Of a stretch of DNA of 37,155 nucleotides, positions 32,206 through 37,155 are shown in pieces. Both the position numbers and the translations under genes were made by a program. Below the pieces are notes generated by a model. That model ran no database searches and was not told where the DNA came from. It saw nothing but the letters and a program-made list of their open reading frames with translations. The stretch covers positions 127,262 to 164,416 of the forward strand of contig GG745386.1 in NCBI GenBank assembly GCA_000151295.1. The letters are read 5' to 3'. Origin of the DNA: Allomyces macrogynus ATCC 38327 (taxonomy: Eukaryota; Blastocladiomycota; Blastocladiomycetes; Blastocladiales; Blastocladiaceae). How positions within the stretch are numbered: position 1 is the stretch's first letter; each line of letters begins with the position of its first letter.

Positions 32206-32931
32206 CGTGAAGGGTTAGGAGCGAGGTGCGGCGGGTCGGTCTACACGATCGGGCGCAGCGGCGAAATGGGTCCGCAATTCGGTCAGAATGTTGTGGATCT
32301 GGTTGAGATGCTTGGTCGCTCGACCGTGGCGCGGGGGTCGGGCACGGGGAGCGAGTGCGCCCATTGGGGCTGTCGGCAGGGATGACTGCCCAATCGCGCC
32401 GCTCGCGACCGCTCGCGCGGCGGCACGCCGAGCGCACAAGCAGCGTGATCTCGTTCAAGTATTTGGACGTCCCCGTGCCGACCCCAGAACTGCCTGACGG
32501 CCGGAATTGCGAAACTGGTCGGTGACTTAGTTGATGCGGACAGGTGGCGGGTTGGCGGGCAGCTGAGCGGCTCGCGCGGGAGGTGCAGTGGTTCTTGATC
32601 GTCTGCGAGCAGTTGCTGGTCGCTGCAGCGTGGCCCAAGGCGGGGATGGTGGTGGTTATTGCAGCGAGGTGGGCCGACTTGTGATGATTTGCGATGATGG
32701 CCAGGAGCAGCGGTGGTTCGGCGGTGATCAGGCGGCGTGAGTGCGCGTGACCACGCCCCACCGCAAGCAGGACCCGAGCGAACGCCTGCTGAACAAGCAC
32801 GTGCGCTTCAACCGCGCGGCTCACTGACGCGCTCGTTCGACTCAGAGCACCACGACAGGACGCGCGACGACGCGCCCCACACCACGACCAACGAAGTAAG
32901 TGACCGCGACCGCGACGCGCTGCATTCCGCC
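32206..32931. other. Divergent promoter region between TIM17 and CSN8
   Basis: About 725 bases between the two start codons, presumably holding both promoters. I see no further gene. Confidence 0.45.
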
Positions 32932-33791
32932 ATGGCACCGCCAAGCCCCAAGAGGACCACCCCCGCCGCTACGGCAGCGACCAGCGACGCGTCCGCCGCG
33001 CCAGCGCTTGCAGCGATACCAGCAACACCAGCATCTGCGCCTGCACCGACCCAGCCGTCGGCCGACCTTACCGGCTCCATGGCCGACGTGATCGCCGCGC
33101 TGAACGCGCGCGATTTGTCTGCGGCGGTCGCGCGCGCCGAAGAAGTCGAGGTGGAGGTGCGGCGTCATGACCGGATCCGCACGCGTGGGCTTTGACTAAC
33201 GCTCCGATGTGCGCGCCACGATGAATAGCACCTGGAACGACACGTTGCGCCGCCGCCCGCGGCGTGGTACGCGGTGCTCGCGGTGCTGCACTTGGCCGAG
33301 GGAGACCTGTGCGTATTTCGCACCCTTTACCACGTCCACGCGAGTTCTCGACAACTGACGCGCTCCATCGTAGCGCCTCGGCCCTGCACGTGCAGCGCCG
33401 CGCCGCACAGGCAAACTACACACTCCCCGCTCCCATTGCCGCCGCCTACGAGTCACTGCGCGCACACCAGTACGCCGCCGGGCTCGCGTCGCTGCAAACG
33501 CTCGCCGACGATGTCGTGTCCGACCCGAGTCTCGCGCAAGTCGCGCGGGCCGCATGCGCCATGGTCCGGGATCGTGTAGTTGCGCGCGTGGCCACAGCGT
33601 ATGCGGCGGTGCGCGCCGAGAGTTTGGCGGGGGTGGCCACGGCAGAGGAGTTGGTGAGCGAGTACCACTGGACGGTGGGGGAGGGTGGGGTCCTGCACCC
33701 GCCGGCGCGCGACTCGAGCGTCGAGCGCAAGCATGATTTGACGCGGTTGGCAGATTTGACGGCGTTGTTGATTGGCATGGAGACGGCGTAG
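32932..33791 (+). CDS. COP9 signalosome subunit 8 (CSN8)
   Basis: Three exons, 32932-33156, 33229-33308 and 33374-33791, make 240 residues. After an Ala/Pro-rich start come ADVIAALNARDLSAAVARAE, WYAVLAVLHLAEGDL (helical-repeat part), ALHVQRRAAQANYTLPAPIA and AAYESLRAHQYAAGLASLQT, and then a winged-helix part with RVATAYAAVRAESLAGVATA and WTVGEGGVLHPPARDSSV. This is the CSN8/PSMD8/EIF3K domain layout, and size and the late basic-proline stretch fit CSN8, a subunit of the cullin-deneddylating COP9 complex. Introns are 72 nt (branch GACTAAC) and 65 nt. PSMD8 or EIF3K are the alternatives, less likely given the length. Confidence 0.7.
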
Positions 33792-34016
33792 ATGCCGTCG
33801 TGTATACAAAGTGTCGCGGATCAGAGCGTGGGTTGGTTCTAAATTTGGCTTGGTTCTGATTTTGGCTTGGTTTGGTTTGGATTTGTCGTTCGGTGCTGAA
33901 TCGTGATCAGACGCGACATCAGCGACAGACGGCCGACAGCGGCTCGCGAACGTTGTTGCTCCTCCTCCCACTTCATTCATTCTGCAACAGCACCGCGATT
34001 TCTTCCTCGACTACCC

Positions 34017-34860
34017 ATGGACCAGCTGCGCGCGCAAGACCCGCTCGCGGCGGCGCATGCGCTCCTCGATCCGGTCCTCACGACCTAATTCGCGCGGATC
34101 CTGGCCGCCATCTGGCCACTTGCCGGGACCGGCTGCACGCCCGTGGCGCTCGCCGCAGCGTCGCTCCTAGTCGCGACCTGGATTGTGACCCCGGCCGACG
34201 TTTACGCTACGCAAAAGCCCGCGACGAACGTGACCCTCGCTGCCCTCTTCGTGATCCTCGGCCGGCTCGACGAACTTCGATGGACGCGCTCGTTCGTACG
34301 TGCTCCTGGTGGCCGAAGCACACCGGCTCGGGTTTGGCAAGTACGCGATGCATAGCGCGAATACGGGGTTGTTGGCGTGGAAGTACCGCGCGGTATTGGG
34401 TGGGGTGGAGGTGCCGGATTTGACGCGGGTTTAGGGGGAGCATGAGAATGAGGATGATGCACCGAGTGATGACGATTCCGGGTCGTCGACGGCCGAACTT
34501 TCGCGCGCGATGACCGCCGCGGGTGCACCCCGGCAGCGGCATTGGACGACCGCGCGTCTGACACACGGGTCTTACTGTATGGTAGCGACATCAACGACGC
34601 GCACCATGCGCTGCTCGCAGACTGGACCGGGTCGGCACCGCACTACTCCGGCGCACACGCGCACGCCGCGCGGCAGTTCCTTGACCGCCCGTGCCGGCAC
34701 CGGGCGCACTGGATCGCGACCGACCACGACCTCGACCGCGCGCCCGTCACGCCGGTCTCACCCTCTCCCACCAGCTCGCCCCACCGTCGCGGCGCGACTG
34801 GTGGCGCCACCACCTGCGCGCTCCCGCAGGCAATCGGAGGGAGGACACACCGCGTGAGTT
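34017..34860 (+). pseudogene. Broken membrane-protein gene, unidentified
   Basis: Starts MDQLRAQDPLAAAHALLDPV, then TAA at 34086 interrupts a frame that goes on without a break into hydrophobic segments (ARILAAIWPLAGTGCTPVAL, ASLLVATWIVTPADVYATQK, TLAALFVILGRLDEL). Near 34270 the frame shifts by one to SYVLLVAEAHRLGFGKYAMH and NTGLLAWKYRAVLGGVEVPD, meets TAG at about 34432, and continues in the same frame as acidic GEHENEDDAPSDDDSGSS. A final shift gives DTRVLLYGSDINDAHHALLA. Third-position G/C bias persists through both stops, so this was recently a gene, or the sequence has errors. The family is not recognised. Confidence 0.4.
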
Positions 34861-35715
34861 TGCAAAATGTGAGAGACGCGCAACGCTGGCTTGTGGGACA
34901 CGTGGCTTACGCGTGATGGAGGGCACAAGCCAGGCAGGCCGTGTCAAACGTGTCCTGGCAACGTGATCTGGCCGCCCGAGCGCACAGGCCGCGTGCGGGT
35001 GCTTGCTTGCTTCTTGCTCTCCCTTTGCGCTTGCGCTCGACACCCGCGACGACGACGACAACAAACCTGACCTTACTTGCCACGACGGCGACGGACACGA
35101 CACGCTCTTGATCGCGACGGCACGGCCCTGCGACAGCACCATAATCTTGCGGCCCATTGGCCTCCTCTCATCGACCGCGACCACAACCGCTACCACGACC
35201 CATTACAGCGCTCGGCCTGTCTGCCTGCTTTCTGCCCGCCGACGACGCGAACCTTGACCGACGTGACGACCGTGCACGCTCGCCCGCGTCCGTCTCCCTC
35301 TCTTGTGCGCGTTTCTCGCGCTGGGCGCCTCCTAGTGTGTAGCACTCCACGACCTGCCCGACCGCCGCGGTCCTGCTTGCCTGTCGCCGCCGTCTTGCGC
35401 GTTCTCCGCGCCCAATCTTCCAGTGCACTGCGCCGACGCTGCCGCTGCGCGTCCCTGCCCTGCCCTCGCGCCTATTTACTGGCGCTCGCGTTTATCCCGT
35501 GTGTCCCGAGTCCGTCGACCAACCTGTGCACCCATCGATCGATCCTTCACCGCGCATCGTGCTCGCCGTCGCTTCGACCTCGACGGATCCCGGCACCCGC
35601 GTTCCTCGCTCGTTCTTCCCTCGCTCGCCGCTCTCTAGCCGCGCTGTAATCGCGCTTCCACCAGCTCTCTCCCGGCTCACCACCCGACGCGCCCGCGCGC
35701 TCGACCTCCATCACC
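34861..35715. other. Upstream region and leader of DHH1
   Basis: A pyrimidine-rich, G/C-rich stretch with no gene seen. The last few hundred bases (many CTC, CGC and TCG words) look like a long 5' UTR of DHH1. CTATTTA at 35472 is a weak TATA candidate. Confidence 0.4.
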
Positions 35716-37155
35716 ATGTCCGACCAATACGAGTACGTTCCGCCGCTGCCCGCGCGCACCGACCCCGTGCTCCCCATCCAATTCGCTCACCTTTTTTTGC
35801 TCCAATAGTGCCGACCCGGCGGCACAGCATGAATGGAAGCAGCAGCTGCACCTGCCGCCAAAAGACGCGCGCCCGCAGACCGACGACGTTCTGGCGACCA
35901 AGGGCAACGAGTTTGAAGACTACTACCTGAAGCGCGAGCTGCTTATGGGCATTTTCGAGGCCGGGTTCGAGCGGCCCTCACCGATCCAGGAAGAGGCCAT
36001 CCCGATCGCGCTTGCCGGCCGCGACATTCTCGCGCGCGCCAAGAACGGCACCGGCAAGACGGCCGCTTTCGTGATTCCGACGCTCGAAAAGGTGAACCCG
36101 CAAAAGCACAAGATCCAGGCGCTGCTGCTCGTGCCGACGCGCGAACTGGCGCTGCAAACGTCGCAGGTGTGCAAGACGCTCGGCAAGCACTTGGGCCTGC
36201 AGGTCATGGTCACGACGGGCGGGACCGGGCTCAAGGACGATATTATTCGGCTACAGGACACGGTGCACATTTTGGTTGGGACACCCGGGCGGTTATTGGA
36301 TTTGGCGGGCAAGGGGGTCGCGCAGCTCGACGAGTGCACGACGTTTGTCATGGACGAGGCTGACAAGCTGCTCTCGCCCGAGTTCCAGCCCGTGATTGAG
36401 CAGTTGCTCGGTTACTTGCCCGAGGACCGGCAAATCATGTTGTTTTCGGCCACGTTCCCCGTGCTCGTCAAGGATTTCCGCGACAAGTGGCTCAACGCGC
36501 CGTACGAGATCAACCTCATGGACGACTTGACGCTCAAGGGCGTGACGCAGTACTATGCGTTTGTCGAGGAGCGGCAAAAAGTGCACTGTCTCAACACGCT
36601 CTTCTCGAAGTTGCAAATCAACCAGTCGATCATTTTCTGCAACTCGACGAACCGCGTGGAACTGCTCGCCAAGAAAATCACCGACCTCGGCTACTCGTGC
36701 TTCTACATCCACGCGCGCATGCCGCAGGCGCACCGCAACCGCGTCTTCCACGACTTCCGGCAGGGCGTGTGCCGCAACCTCGTCTGCTCGGACCTGCTCA
36801 CGCGCGGCATCGACATCCAGGCCGTCAACGTCGTCATCAACTTTGATTTCCCGAAGAACGCCGAGACGTACTTGCACCGCATCGGCCGGTCCGGCCGGTT
36901 TGGCCACTTGGGGCTCGCCATCAACCTGATCACCTACGAGGACCGGTTTAACTTGTACCGGATCGAGACCGAGCTCGGCACCGAAATCCAGCCGATTCCG
37001 CCGACCGTCGACAAGCACCTCTACGTCGCGCCCGCGCTTCAGGACGCAGCGCCGCAGCAGCCGCAGGCCGCGACCGAGTTGCCGCAGCAGCCGCAGGCCG
37101 ATGCGCACCACCACGCGCACCACCACCATCATCACCGCAACGGCGGCGGCGGTGT
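35716..37155 (+). CDS. DHH1: DHH1/DDX6 DEAD-box RNA helicase, C-terminus beyond the window
   Basis: An ATP-dependent RNA helicase of P-bodies that promotes decapping and represses translation. Exon 1 (35716-35732, MSDQY) is joined by a 76-nt intron (GTACGT...AATAG) to exon 2 (35809 to the window edge), 454 residues so far. Motifs in order: [20 protein letters not shown] (family signature), Q motif [13 protein letters not shown], motif I AKNGTGKT (about 83-90), Ia [27 protein letters not shown] (about 188-191), III SAT (about 219), [40 protein letters not shown] (about 362). The C-terminal extension is Gln/Pro-rich with a run of histidines, then Gly-rich, and is cut by the window end. A very short first exon is a clear trait. 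Confidence 0.96.

Overview
The window looks like nuclear DNA of a GC-rich, zoosporic early-diverging fungus. Blastocladiomycota (Allomyces/Catenaria-like) is my best guess, by inference only. The reasons are: short GT-AG spliceosomal introns (about 53-133 nt, donors often GTACGT or GTGCGT, CTGAC/CTAAC-like branch sites), strong G/C preference at third codon positions, fungal-type genes (Dhh1, Scw1/Whi3-like RRM protein, Sls1-like mitochondrial protein), and a ciliary inner-microtubule protein (CFAP210) that only a flagellated lineage would keep.

Layout. 1-2.6 kb: two minus-strand regulators, an Scw1/Whi3-like RNA-binding protein (cut by the window edge) and a forkhead transcription factor. 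3.0-3.7 kb: a four-exon TMEM234 homologue. 4.3-5.5 kb: two decayed copies of an unrecognised gene family. 5.5-7.4 kb (minus): CFAP210. 9.5-13.3 kb: a P2B (PMCA-type) calcium ATPase with a metazoan-like calmodulin-binding tail. 13.3-14.7 kb: a duplicated calcium-ATPase 3' end enclosing a third copy of the decayed family. 15.0-16.6 kb: glutathione reductase. 17.3-20.5 kb: fragments of a receptor-like gene (type-1 periplasmic-binding/ANF-receptor fold, a membrane segment, a PH-like tail) separated by about 1 kb of repeat-rich DNA. 20.8 kb: a short relic of glutathione reductase. 21.5-25.0 kb (minus): a small membrane protein and a seven-exon Sls1-like gene. 26.0 kb: a small one-pass coiled-coil protein. 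27.6-28.4 kb: the most complete copy of the decayed family. 30.2-31.1 kb (minus): an AAA-ATPase C-terminal fragment. 31.6-33.8 kb: divergent TIM17 and CSN8. 34.0-34.9 kb: a broken membrane-protein gene. 35.7 kb to the end: DHH1 (cut by the window edge).

The genes are mostly unrelated housekeeping functions (mitochondrial import and expression, redox, calcium export, mRNA decay, COP9 signalosome, cilium); I see no operon-like unit. Two themes stand out. First, several otherwise well-conserved genes carry a single-base frame disruption in or near a homopolymer or short repeat, which points to uncorrected assembly errors. Second, much of the intergenic DNA is made of relics of gene duplication: four copies of one unknown family, a partial calcium-ATPase repeat and a glutathione reductase fragment. 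That unknown secreted/membrane family is the best candidate here for something undescribed.
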